This document shows positions 11,071 to 22,269 of a DNA stretch of 64,000 nucleotides, piece after piece. Numbering within the stretch: position 1 is the stretch's first letter; each line of letters begins with the position of its first letter. The stretch spans positions 5,004,203 through 5,068,202 of the forward strand of contig JAKSZT010053881.1 of NCBI GenBank assembly GCA_026826555.1, given 5' to 3'. A program made the translations under genes and the position numbers. The notes under the pieces were generated by a model. It did not search any database. It was not told where the DNA came from and saw only the letters and a program-made list of their open reading frames with translations. This stretch comes from Tolypeutes matacus. Taxonomy: Eukaryota; Chordata; Mammalia; Cingulata; Chlamyphoridae.

Positions 11071-12799
11071 AATGTCACCCTTTGCCTGTAAAATATTTCT
11101 CAAAGTAGGAGTTAAAATGCATTGCCAAGAATCAAATTTAGAGCACAATTTTCACCTTGCACACAAGTTAGAGCCACCAGTAAATTCTACTGAAATTTAG
11201 AGAGCTACTGGCTTTAGCCAGAATCCAACCTATAGCATTCGTACCAAGGAGTAGTAAGAACCTCTGATTCTTCACCTTGAAACTTTCTCTGCCCCAGTGC
11301 AAAATTTAAAAGACAAAAATCAAATATTCTTTTGCTGTTTAGATGCTCTGTTGCCGGCCTTCTGTAGCATCACTCAGATCCCTGGAGCACCTGAACCCAT
11401 TTATTTTCCATCTGTTTCTTGCCTTCCTAAAGCAGTTTTATTGCACCCCAGAAGGCTTTGCGTCTCTCAATTAAAGAAGGAAGAAGCACTCAAGGCATAC
11501 AGGATGCACCAGAGACTTTGCAGGTAGACAAGGAGGATAAACAGGTTCAAGAGCCCAGAGACATAGTTATCTGACCCTGTAGTACTTAGACACGCATTGG
11601 CCTGGCTGACTCTTGGCTGCAGGATTACAATTCAAGGAGACTTCTGCCCAGAAGGCCATTTTGTGGGAAAGAAGCTGAGTTTGCTATATAGGGGTGAAGC
11701 TCAGGGTGCAACTAAGAAATAGAAGTGGAAAAGGCATACAAATTTGTGGGAGGGTAGATTTTCATGCAGTTTTGTTAAAAAATAAAGAAGGATTTGGAAT
11801 GCTAGTGGGCTTCAGAGTGTTCAAAAGGCTTGTCGAATCAATTTTCTCCCTGGGGATGGCCTCGGGCTTGCCCCTATGAAACAAGAACATCTAAAAACTT
11901 TCATTTTGTACCATTGACGCTGGCTGCTGCTGGGAAAAGATTTCCCTATGAAACCCCTATGTAACGTGTTTCCCTAGGGCCATACCAGGCTTAATGGCTC
12001 CTGTTTGGGCCCAATTAGGACTTGTTTGGAAAACTGGGATAGTGTGGAGTCAGCAGGGGTGGGGGGCTGCAGGAGAGGGTAAAGGGGGACTCATTCATAG
12101 CTTTTCAGGTATATGGAAACAGTACTCACTCATGGACTTCCCTTATTCCAAATTATTGTGAAGGCCAATTATTCCACCTATTAAGGCTTTAATGTGGCAC
12201 CGATCAGTCAAAGCCAGTTTAACAACTAAGAATTACAGTTGGTATAAAATGTTTGAATTTAGGCTAATAACATATACTATGTTATAGACAGGCGAGATTT
12301 TAAATGACTAAGGTAAGAAACTGGCTTCATAATGAACATATTGATAGACCACTAAACTGACTTTAAAGGCTCTGGCAGGCATAGTCAAGACACCAAATAT
12401 ATAACAATTCCATCCATCTTAAGCTTCCACATTGCATCACCTGATAGAATTTCAAACACCATTAGCACATTGATAAATGCTCATTATATATTATCCATAC
12501 ATGCTATCTTTTGAATTAAAACACAAGAACAGGCATCTCCTTCTTTGTTGGATTGGGTCACCTTTCTTTATCTAAATGCTGAAATGCTGAATTTTACTTC
12601 TCCAGCTTGTTTCAGAAACCACAAGCTCCCTTCTAGTTCCAGAAAAAATATTTTATGGCCAGAATAACTACAAGCCTCAATGAAAAAACCTCAAAACAAC
12701 TTGAGAGAAAGTTCTCCTGTGCAGCTTCTGAAAGACTGACTGCCATTTTAGAGGCCAGACCCCACGTTCCATTGCCACATCTGCCAGGCCAAAGACCAT
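11071..12799. other. No recognised gene; G-rich patch at 12056-12085
   Basis: No coding motif or repeat family recognised. A G-rich stretch around 12056-12085 has four G runs, but one loop is about 10 nt. Confidence 0.45.
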
Positions 12800-13369
12800 G
12801 ATCATACACTCACTCACCAAATAATTTTTTGAGCAACTACTTTGTGCTAAGCACTGTTCTATTCATTGAGAATAGGGTAACAAACAAAATACACATGATC
12901 TGTCCCCTCATGTAAAAAAGATTTTGTGGAAGACAGACATCAAATAGTCACAAGATAGCTAATTACCAATATAATTACCACGTGGAACAAATGCTTTGAG
13001 GGGAAAATAGAGAGTGCTTCAGGAGTATAAAATAGAGTCCTGATTTAAACCTATTGAGGAGGGCGAAGATCCAAGAACATTTCTCTGAGGAATCGTAATA
13101 ATCAGGAATCTGAATCAAAAGTAAGATTTAATGGAGTAAAAAATGGAAGAAAAGGATGTATACAAAGGACCTGAAGCAGGAAAGAGCTCTTCTACTCATC
13201 AAAAGAAAAGGAGTGTGATAAGAGAGAGAGTGGTACAGAATGAGACCAGAGAAGGAAACAGAGCCCACTTTACGGAGCCCACGGTAAGAATTTAAGGTTT
13301 CATTCTCAGAGCAATGGATGTCACTGAAGAGATTTAAACAGGGGAGCCCTGTGGTTAAATTTGAGTTTT
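12800..13369 (-). mobile_element. L2 LINE, reverse, left part (split by L1)
   Basis: TTTGAGCAACTACTTTGTGC and TAAGCACTGTTCTATTCATT are the antisense L2 3' end. Below them come antisense L2 UTR and ORF2-end text, such as TCTCAGAGCAATGGATGTCA and GATTTAAACAGGGGAGCCC. The match stops at 13369 and resumes at 13799. Confidence 0.75.
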
Positions 13370-13798
13370 AAAACACTACTACTACCGAAGAACTTTTATC
13401 ATTGATATAAAGGCAGTGGCCACTAGAGGTTCTGAGGGGAGGGAGAGAGAAGAATAGATGTAACATGGGAGCATTTTCAGGACATTGGAATTGTCCTGCA
13501 TGGCATTGCAATGACAGATATAGGCCATTACACATTTTGTCATAACCTATAAAATTGTGAGGTACAAAGTGTAAACTATAATATAAACTATAGTTCACTG
13601 TTAGTAGCTATGCTTCAGTATGTGTTCATCAATTGTAACAAATGTACCATACTAATGAAAGATGTTGTTAATGTGGGAAAGTGTGGGAGGGGGAGGGAGG
13701 GGGGCATATAGGAATCCCCTATATTTTTTATGTAACATTTATGTCATCTAAAGCTTCTTTAAAATTAAAAAAAAAGTAAAACAAAACAAAAAACACTA
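13370..13798 (+). mobile_element. 5'-truncated L1 3' UTR insertion with poly(A) and target duplication
   Basis: This is an L1 3' UTR ending in AAGCTTCTTTAAAATT and an A-rich tail (about 13761-13792). Typical text is GTTCATCAATTGTAACAAAT, AATGTACCATACTAATGAAA and GATGTTGTTAATGTGGGAAA. A G-rich tract precedes the end. AAAACACTA occurs at 13370-13378 and again at 13790-13798, a likely target-site duplication. The surrounding L2 is interrupted exactly here, so the L1 is the younger element. The minus-strand frame at 13368-13598 is spurious. Confidence 0.8.
13685..13704 (+). other. Potential G-quadruplex in the L1 3' UTR
   Basis: Four G runs of 3, 5, 3 and 6 separated by single A residues. G-rich polypurine tracts are a known feature of L1 3' UTRs. 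Confidence 0.75.
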
Positions 13799-14245
13799 TC
13801 GTTACTGCTATGTGGAAAATGAATTGAAAGGATCAAGAGAGACAGTAAGTATAATTAGGAAGCAATTTCAGTGATCCATGTGTGAGGTGACGGAGGCAGG
13901 CCTGAGTCAGAACCAGGATAACGACAGTAGAAATGAAGAGCACTGGAAAAATTCCATGGAAGATCCATTTTGAAAGTAGAATCAATAAGACTTATGACGG
14001 ATAGGATGTAAGGATGGAGGGAGAGGCAGATGTCAAGAATGACTCCCAGATTTCTGGCATGAGGAAATGGATGGATAGAGATGCAATTTAACCACCTGAA
14101 AATATGGCGGAGGCATCAATCCATAAAGAAATTCCATTAAAAGTGCATCAATCCCTTCTCTATCACAATAGTTTGGTTTGCTGGGAGGCACATGGATGTC
14201 AAACTTGGTCAAATAAGAGATAATGCTTCCTTGGGAGTCCAATTA
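13799..14245 (-). mobile_element. L2 LINE, reverse, right part
   Basis: The antisense L2 continues: TTAGGAAGCAATTTCAGTGA, GATCCATGTGTGAGGTGACG, TTTTGAAAGTAGAATCAATA, AAGAATGACTCCCAGATTTC and GGCATGAGGAAATGGATGGA. It matches the reverse complement of the L2 ORF2-end region. Confidence 0.75.
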
Positions 14246-15544
14246 GCTATTGCAAAATTCATATGATAAAATTGTGAACTTTAATATAGGAAAGTCCCTT
14301 AAACTCTCAATCAGAACCACCTATTTACTCTTCCTTTAAAGATAATCATATTGGATATTCTTAAATGTCACTTCCTTGGACGTAGAAATAATGACCCAAA
14401 GAGATATAGAGAAACAGGTGAATGACTCCACAAAGCAGGTAGAAACATCTATTAGAATATGGAAACAAAATGAGATTACATAAATTGCAAAACATGTAGG
14501 GGATGGGTAGTTTTCACTGTTTTAATTATACTAGGCCAAGAAGGATATTCTTTTTCTCAATTTTCCCCATATGCCTCGACTTATAAAATAATTTCTATTA
14601 TTGCTTTTATTTTTCCTTTTGATTTTTGTCCTTTATATCCCTCTCCCTTGTTCTTCTTATCTTTACTTTTTGCTCTTTTTACTTGGCAATTACAAAATTA
14701 GACTTTCAATAACTATAATTAGATTTATGAGCAAAGGTACAGTGAAGTTGGGGAGAGTCATCAACTGCACAAAGGAAAACTGTAAGAACCCCTTTGAACT
14801 CCTACTGAAGGTATGCTCTCCTTAAGAACATCCAGGGACTCTTATTTTTATTTGTATTCCCAGATCTTAGCACAATTCTAGGAAATTTGATTTAAAATTT
14901 CAGTAGCAAATATGTGTAGTGATTGTCTAAGCAGATAATATTGAATTCTTGATAATGATGGTGAGACCTAGAGGGCAAGGACAGTTGTAAGAACAGTGGG
15001 TAGGAGAGCAACTCATACAAAAATGATGAATAAAGGTTTCAGATTAGATTTCAAAAGGCCTTTCTAATTGGCAGGTAAAAAAATGTTTTTCATGTTAGAT
15101 TACTTGGGGAGATTGTCGCATCTCTTTCCTTTGGCATTTAATTTAATTTGATATTTTTATTATTGCACAAATAATATTACAACAAATTGAAGCAAAAAGA
15201 AAACATGAACCTAAGTTCCCAGCAATTGAACAAATCAAATTAAACTCCAGTTTATGTGATTTTATTTTCCTAGTTTCTGTATATATGTACACATTCATGC
15301 ACAAAGGCACACACTGAGTAATATGTGAGATGTGGCAATCATGGCATATATGCAATTATGCATTTTGATTCAATTATGTAATATTGAAAAAAATCTTAAA
15401 CTTTGTTACATAATCTTCCTAATTACGAAGTTAAGGACTCTGTTAAAATTCCATAAATTTGAAAACAGTGGTCTGAGCACCTATCCACATTTCAAAAAAT
15501 CCATTAAAATAACAATGGAAGTATATCAAAAGGAAACATCAAGA
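14246..15544. other. No recognised gene or repeat
   Basis: AT-rich unique sequence. The short frames at 14601-14825 and 15143-15355 lack recognisable domains. Confidence 0.5.
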
Positions 15545-15715
15545 TCCATTAATTCATTTGTTTGCTCATACATTTATTCAACAAATATTTATTTTATGCC
15601 AATCATGTGCCAGACACTGTTGTAAGCTCTTAGTATACAGTAGTGAATAAGAGTCAATCTCTGTTCTCATTGTCATTACAATCTAATGAAACAGAAGACA
15701 TTCCTCCCAGGGAAT
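15545..15715 (-). mobile_element. L2 LINE 3' end, reverse
   Basis: TTCATTTGTTTGCTCATACA, TTTATTCAACAAATATTTAT, ATGTGCCAGACACTGTTGTA and ATACAGTAGTGAATAAGAG are the antisense L2 3' end. Confidence 0.8.
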
Positions 15716-15937
15716 CCCAGAAAGAGCTCATGGCAATCAGAGGTGGCCTTTGATATAGGATTCAGGACGAGTAAATGAAGGGATTTCTATGAAATGGCTG
15801 TTGACCCTTCCACCTCCTATAAGGATACAGAGTAGCACTTGCCTCCAGTTTAAATCCTTGGGAACTTATTTCTAAACATACACTAGATTTACCTCAGATA
15901 GTCCTTTTAGGGGTGGGGGGAGGATTGGGATTTACAG

Positions 15938-16346
15938 TAGGTAGAAAAATGACCATCCAAGGATATATTAGCTCCTAATCCCTGGACTCTGTGAATGTTA
16001 CCTAATATGGAAAAAGGGTCGCCGATATGATTAAGATAAGGAATTTGACAGATGAGGGGATAATCAGGTGGGCCCAAAATGTCATCACAATTGTCCTTAT
16101 GAGCGAGAGATAGAGGGAAATTCCACACACAGAGAAGACGATATGAATATGGAGGCAGAGATTGGAGTGATAAAGCAAGGAACACAGAAGTCACCAGAAG
16201 ATGAAGGGGCAAGGAATGGGTTGTCCCCTAGAGCCTCAGCACAGCTCTGCTAACAACTTGATTTCAAACTTCTAGCCTCCAGAGCTGTGAAAGAAAAAAG
16301 ACAACTTTGTGGTAATTTTTTACAGCAGAATCAGTAAACTAATATA
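15938..16346 (+). mobile_element. Solo MLT1-type MaLR LTR
   Basis: AAAATGACCATCCAAGGATA, CTAATCCCTGGACTCTGTGA, GAATGTTACCTAATATGG, TCAGGTGGGCCCAAAATGTC, CTTCTAGCCTCCAGAGCTGT and CAGTAAACTAATATA follow MLT1 from end to end. No internal sequence is attached. The open frames on both strands here are not genes. Confidence 0.85.
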
Positions 16347-16779
16347 GGCTTAGAGAAAAGAGACCAGAGTTGGAAGTATGTCTAGACCCACACAGCAGTA
16401 CAACATGTGGGTAGAGCTGAACAATGAGGAGTAAAGTGGACTCTGGCACAGGAGTGAAGTAAAGCAAGCTCTGTACTCTGGCTTGAGCATAACTTCTTTC
16501 CTCCAAAGGCAATTTTGGGAGTAGTTAGCTTACCTGCCTATTTCCTGCTTATACATTCCACACTGAAGCCTGACTGTCAGCAACACACACCCCTGATTGC
16601 CCTTCCATGAAGTAGGGTGGTCCTTTGGTAAGTCAAGTAGAGGACTGCCAATGAAAGTCTTGCCATTGGCTTGTGCTAATAGCATGGCTCTCATTTATCC
16701 ATGTTAATAGCTACCTAACTAGCAGCACAAAAGAGAGTTACCAAGAGGAAACAAATAGAACAAATGTCCCTAGGGAAAC
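16347..16779. other. No recognised gene or repeat
   Basis: Unique-looking sequence between the LTR and the HAL1. Nothing I can name. Confidence 0.5.
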
Positions 16780-17570
16780 AGAAGAGAACTTAAAAATATA
16801 AATCTAATTGATGTCCTGGAAGATATGAAAGAAGATGTTACATTCTTAAACACAATTTCATCACTCTGAAAAAGGAGTAATCAAGATGCAAGACAGATTT
16901 TTCATAAATTAAATTATTTCTAAATTTTTTTTAAATGATGGAACTCAATAATAGAACAGGCATGCCTGAAAATGAATTTGGGTGATATGGAGGATAAAGT
17001 TGAGAAAAATCTCCCAGAACTAAGTAACAAAGGAATGGAAATTATGGGACAATGTAAAAGATGTAAAGGATTGATCCATAATATACCAACAAATCTAATT
17101 AGAATTCCTGAGGGGAAAAATAATATATTTTTCCCCACAGATGGGAAATATAATCAAATAAATGATTTAAAAAATTTATCTGTGCTACAAGAATAATTGA
17201 TTATTCAAATTGAAACAAAAGCCTAGATGAATTCCAATGAAATTTCAGAACTTACAAGCAATGAGGAACCCCAAGAAGTCTCCAGAGAGAAAAAATATTT
17301 ACAAAGGACCAAAAAGATTAGCATTTACACGTTTTAATTAGGAGTGAAGGCAGGAGACAACTTCAAAGTTCCAGCCAAAGTTTTAGGCCTATTAGAGAGC
17401 TCACACCAACTTCTTTAAAAAAATTGCTTGAGGATATATTCCAGCAAAGCAAAAAAGGAATCCTGGAAAGTGTAAGAAATGAAATCAAAGCACAATGCTA
17501 CCAATGTATTGGCAATGCAAAGAGAGCTATATGGCAGGCCTGGTAAGCAATTGGTAAAATTGGTAACAGT
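16780..17570 (+). mobile_element. HAL1 ('half-L1') LINE, ORF1-like region, decayed
   Basis: HAL1 is an ancient LINE carrying an ORF1 but lacking the reverse transcriptase ORF2. Here AAATCTCCCAGAACTAAGTA, ATACCAACAAATCTAATTAG, AATTCCTGAGGGGAAAAA, ATTCCAATGAAATTTCAGAA, AGTCTCCAGAGAGAAAAAAT and AACTTCAAAGTTCCAGCCAA follow HAL1 in order. A 74-codon open stretch remains at 16972-17196 (including NLIRIPEGKNNIFF), and the rest is broken. AT-rich text at 19690-20150 resembles HAL1 3' sequence, so the element may continue beyond the LTR/L1 nest. Confidence 0.65.
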
Positions 17571-17704
17571 GCTATGAAAAAAGTGTCTTCAATGAGCAAG
17601 TAGATTTTATTACAATTGTGTGATGCAGACATAGAAATTTTTCTAAGATAAAATAATTTGCATTTACCCAGTCATTAATAAAACAGAAAGTATTTAGCAA
17701 TTCT

Positions 17705-17723
17705 AAAAAAAAAAAAAAAAAAA
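17705..17723 (+). repeat. Poly(A) run
   Basis: Nineteen consecutive A residues. No clear element directly upstream claims it as a tail. Confidence 0.85.
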
Positions 17724-17813
17724 TCAACTGCAATAAAATCATAGTCCAAATAATAAGCAAACTAAAATGAAGAACTAAGGAATGAGAATACACTTGATGC
17801 TTGGAATTGAATC

Positions 17814-18030
17814 TTAGTTTGCCAGAGTTGCTATCACAAGAACACACAATTAACACAAGGAATTTATTGGTTCACATTTTCAGAAGCTAGAAATCCCAAA
17901 TAAATATATCAGCAAGGCTTGCTTTCTCCCTGAAATCTGTAGTGTTCTGGTGCTGGCTGTTAGCAATCTTTGGGGTTCCTTGACCTGAATCCCTGCTTTC
18001 TGTCACATGGTGATGTGTTCTGTCTCAATT
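17814..18030 (-). mobile_element. MaLR-type LTR fragment, reverse, first copy
   Basis: TTAGTTTGCCAGAGTTGCTA, GGAATTTATTGGTTCACATT, TCAGCAAGGCTTGCTTTCTC and TTGGGGTTCCTTGACCTGAA are the antisense 3' half of a MaLR-type LTR. The copy stops at about 18030, and the start of another copy follows immediately. Confidence 0.65.
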
Positions 18031-18098
18031 TTGCGGGCTGCTATCACAACTACCACACAATGGGTAGGCTTAAACAATGAGAATTCATTGGCTTATGG
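18031..18098 (-). mobile_element. MaLR-type LTR, reverse, second copy, left part
   Basis: TTGCGGGCTGCTATCACAAC and TGGGTAGGCTTAAACAATGA repeat the start of the previous copy. The sequence then breaks at TGGCTTATGG (18089-18098), where an L1 is inserted. Confidence 0.65.
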
Positions 18099-19276
18099 GT
18101 TGTTGTTTCTTTAATGTTTGCTGAGAGGTAGCAAGTTTTATTACCTTTTCTGTGCATTTCATTGAATTTTTTTTTTTAACAAATCAATTTTGTTGATACA
18201 TATTAATAAAGCCTAAATCCATCCAAAGTGTACCATCAGTGGTATTTGGTGTGATCACATATTTGTACATTCATCACTTCAATCATTCTTAGAGCACTTT
18301 CATTAAACAAACCACCAAAACTTAACACCTCTCAATCTCTCTATGCTTCCTCTGCTGTACATAGCTGCTATTCTTTCTCCTTCTCTCTAATATATTTGTA
18401 TTTATATTTTGTAAAAACAGTCTTATATATGCAATATATCACCCATATTCATGTTTTACATGAGGTTTTACTATCTTATAGAGTCCCATGTTACAATTTT
18501 TAGCTGTCCTTCTAGTAATATACATGGAATTAGACTTTCCCTTCCAGCCACTGTCATACCCATACAATAGTACTGCTAGTTACAAACACCATGATATGCT
18601 TTAACCATTTCTGTTCATTTCCAAAAATTTCCAAACAACCTTTTTACCAGTTCTGCACAGATTAAACCTTAGCTTTTCATTCTCTATCCTCATTCTATTT
18701 TTTGGTGACCTATATTCTAATTATTAACTCCATGAGTTTACACAATATATTCAGTTCATAATAGCGCAACCATACAGTAATTGTCCTTTTGTGTCTGGCT
18801 TGCTTCACTCAACATAATGTCCTCCAGGTTCATCCATGTTGTCATATACTTCACAATTTCATTTCTTCTTACCATTGCATAATATTCCATCATGTGTGTA
18901 CACCACAATTTGTTTATCCATTCATCAGTTGATGGACAGCTGGATTGTTTCTAACTTTTGGCAATCATGAATAATGCCACTGTGAACATCAGTGTGCAGA
19001 TGTATGTTTATGTCTCTGCTCTCAGTTCTTCTGGGTATATACCTAGTAATGGTATTGCCAGGTCACATGGCAAGTCTCTATTCAATTTCCTTAGAAACTG
19101 CCAAACAGTCCTCCACAGTGGCTATACCATTCTACATTCCCACCAACAGTGAATAACCATTCTTACCTCTCCACATCCTCTCCAACATTTACAGTTTTCT
19201 GACTTTTTAATAGCAGCCAGTCTAATAGGTGTGAAATGATATCTCATTGTACTTTTGATTTGCATTTCTCTAATCA
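18099..19276 (-). mobile_element. 5'-truncated L1 in reverse, inserted in an LTR
   Basis: The minus strand carries the last part of L1 ORF2 followed by 3' UTR. Seen on the plus strand, the 3' UTR begins after a T run at 18167-18177, and ORF2 text such as CTTGCTTCACTCAACATAAT and CCACAGTGGCTATACCATTC follows. TGGCTTATGG flanks it at 18089-18098 and 19277-19286 as a target duplication. An extra 68 bp lies between the T run and the left duplication (see findings). Similarity to the L1 at 1-1006 is obvious, but this copy is cleaner. Confidence 0.85.
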
Positions 19277-19682
19277 TGGCTTATGGTTTTGAGGCTAGAA
19301 GAAATCCAAAATCAAGGCATCAGCAAGGCAATGCCTTCCCCCTAAAAACATTCTGGTGCCCATTGCTAGTGATCCGTGGGGTTCCTTGGCTTGTGTCCCT
19401 GCCTTGCTTCACATGGAGATGTCCTCTGCTTTCTCTTTTGGGTTCTATTGACTCCTGGCTCCCAGCTCCTCCCCATGGCTTTCTCTCTATGTTGAATTTC
19501 TTCTGCTTATAAAGGATTCCAGTAATCTGGATTAAAACCCAACCTCATTCAGTTGGGACACACCTTAACAAAAAATAAGAAATCTTTCAAGAGATCCTAT
19601 TTACAATGGGCTCACACCCACAGAAATAGAAATTAAGATTAAGAAAATGTCTAAATTGGGACACATAATTCAATCTACCGTA
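19277..19682 (-). mobile_element. MaLR-type LTR, reverse, second copy, right part
   Basis: The LTR resumes after the L1: GAGGCTAGAAGAAATCCAAA, GCATCAGCAAGGCAATGCCT, GGGGTTCCTTGGCTTGTGTC, GCTTATAAAGGATTCCAGTA and GGACACATAATTCAATCTAC. The plus-strand frame at 19255-19512 crosses the L1/LTR junction and is not a gene. Confidence 0.75.
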
Positions 19683-20929
19683 TCGACATTCTCCATCAAG
19701 CAGTAGAAATTAAATGATATTTCCTTGCTATGGATCCAGTCACTTCACTTAATTCTGTAGAGAATAATATTTACATTATAATGTTATTACATAAGTTTTT
19801 GCTTATTTTTCATTCTATAGACTCAAGTAATAAACAAAGCATAGAAGACCATTATAATTACACACTATGCAGAGTAATAATAAAGTTAATAAGAGTTGGA
19901 AAATGCAGGAAAAGGGGTAGAAAATAGATGGAATAAACAGTAGTTCCATGTATTTTCTCATATAGTGAGGATTCAAAAGATAGGCTCTAAAATAATGGAT
20001 AAGGAATAAATGGCATCTTAGGTATATTATTTAAAATTATAAATACAACTGCTAGAAGTACTAGTAATATAAGTGATAAAATTGAAAGATAATAAGTATA
20101 TTAAATTACAAATGTTTTATAATATGGCATTACTAGATACAATCTAAAGTTGCTAAATCAAAATACACATTTATAAGTATATTATTTGGAATTTTGATAG
20201 CAATTCATAGTAGACAAATCTTGACTGTCATTATAGCTTCATTATATTGTTCATTTACAGCATATGACTCAGAAAAATAACTCTCACTAATAAGTGATAA
20301 TAGGGCTCATAACTGTCATTCAATCTTGAGTCTAAGAAGAGAAGATTGCTCATGATTTTGTGTGTATAGTGGCCTGATTTTAATTCTTATGAGAAGCAGA
20401 AACTGACAAAAATGTAAAAAGGACCAAAGACAAACACACATCCCCTCTCTTTCTCCCTCTCTCTGTTTATCAGATTATTCTTCTTTTGCCATATCCAGAA
20501 CATACGGCACCAAGAACCATAGAGGGCACTGAAGAATACAAATTATTTCAAGAAGACTAATTAATGACAAATCAACATGCCCTATTCCCATTCTCTTCAT
20601 TGGTTCATTTTATACAATGTAACTTTTAAAAATAATCTGTAGTGCAAAGAGGTTTTTGTTTTTGTTTTTGTTTTTCCTGAAGAAGAATACACTTAACGGC
20701 AGTGAGTTGATTTTATAAAATATCTCTCTATTGGTTGTTTTTATGTCCGTTGAACAAATATTTACAGGATTGCCCTGGTACTCAGTTTGTCCTTCTCTCA
20801 GAGTCCATCTACTCCTGCAGTTATAAATACTACTATTATGCTCTTGATTTCCTATTTTATATTTCTTGCTCCAATCAGTTACAAATACATATAGCCAAAT
20901 ACCTACTCAGCTTTACGTATGAATGTCTA
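19683..20929. other. Very AT-rich, possibly HAL1 3' continuation, no gene
   Basis: 19690-20150 is AT-rich with loose resemblance to HAL1 3' UTR. The rest is unassigned. There is a short TTTTTG repeat at about 20654-20675. Confidence 0.4.
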
Positions 20930-21510
20930 ATAATCACATCAAACTTAACATTTGAAATCTGAACTCCTAATTTTCTGTCACAAACTGCTCATCTCATGTT
21001 CTTCATCTCTATAAATGGCATCAATATTCATTGAGACTAATGTTAAAATTTTGGATTTATCCATGATTCCTCTCATTCTCTTACTCTCTACATTCAACTC
21101 ATCAACACATCCTATCAGCTATGCCTTTAAAATATTTTCCAAGTTGGACCATTTCTCCCCACATTTACAAATTTCATCCTAGTCTAAAACACCACCATGT
21201 TTTACCCTACAGTGGCAATCACTTCCTAAGAGGTTTCATTGCACTCATTCTTGCCCTATCCTATTCTTTTGGCTATTCTTCACATAGCAGCTTTAAACAT
21301 AGCTTTAAACATTAGTCATATCAATATCTTCCAAAACCTTCTTTGATTATGTAAAATAAAACACCAAATTTTTCCATGCCTAAAAGGCTCCGTGTGAACT
21401 GGTTTCTGGTTATCTTTCTGCCATTCTCACATTTCCATTTTACCTCATGCTTACCGAACCCTAGCTAGACTAGTTTGTTCCTCAGATATCTTGCCCCTGA
21501 TGCTCCCTGT
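20930..21510 (+). mobile_element. L2 LINE, end of ORF2 and 3' UTR region
   Basis: CTGAACTCCTAATTTTCTGT, AAATGGCATCAATATTCATT, ATCCATGATTCCTCTCATTC, ACACATCCTATCAGCTATGC, CAGTGGCAATCACTTCC, TCACATAGCAGCTTTAAACA and CTTGCCCCTGATGCTCCCTG follow L2 in order. It is diverged and non-coding. The frame at 21121-21315 is residual. Confidence 0.75.
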
Positions 21511-22269
21511 GCCTAGGGTTACCAGGAATTATGGTTTGCCTGGGACAATCCTGATTCATGACTGCTGATCAAATATGTCATTTGTCTCAGCATTATTGAT
21601 CCCTGATTCCAGCTGCATTAAAATAAGCCAGAATAGGTTTGGTAGACCTCCACTGTGCAATTCCAGCTTTTAGCATGGTCTTATCTAGTAGTGTGAAAAA
21701 CACGTGCAGTGATCTGAGTTTTCACTTTAACATGTGGTTAAATCTGAAAGATAACCATGAAAAACCTATCGCCCTTTTTTAAAAATGTACTGTAACTAGG
21801 TGGCATACAGTGTGCCTGGAAACATGTCACCAGGGATAGCCTCTTCTTCCAGTCTCACGTGGTGGTAGAAGCAGCATATGATGTTACTGCTTCTCAACCA
21901 CTTGGTGAACTGGAGATTCAGCCACAGCCCCTGAGATGTATGAAGTCCCCAGGCTGCCCATTGCTGGGGTCAGTGAGAAATGAGAGAAATTATGATTCAA
22001 GTGTATGTGAAATACATGCAGAAAAGGAGACTGACCAATCCTTTCTAGAGCACAGAAAGTATAGGTCAAACACTTTCAGTAGAGACATTTAAATATTGTT
22101 TGGTATAGATTTAAAATGATTTATTTATTTAAATTTTGGTAAAACTTAATTTTTTACAATAAATGATTTCAACAGCAATGACCTTAAAAATGTGTGTTAA
22201 ATAAAAATGTAAGTGCTGATTTTTTTTCAGTTTTCTAGTTGATGTGAATGCTTAACTTGTCTGTGATGT
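21511..22269. other. Possible hAT 5' end and unassigned sequence
   Basis: The stretch from about 21514 (TAGGGTTACCAGGAATTATG, CCTGGGACAATCCTG) resembles the end of a mammalian hAT element and could be the 5' end of the transposon whose transposase follows. A 77-codon frame at 21859-22092 has no recognisable motif. Confidence 0.3.
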
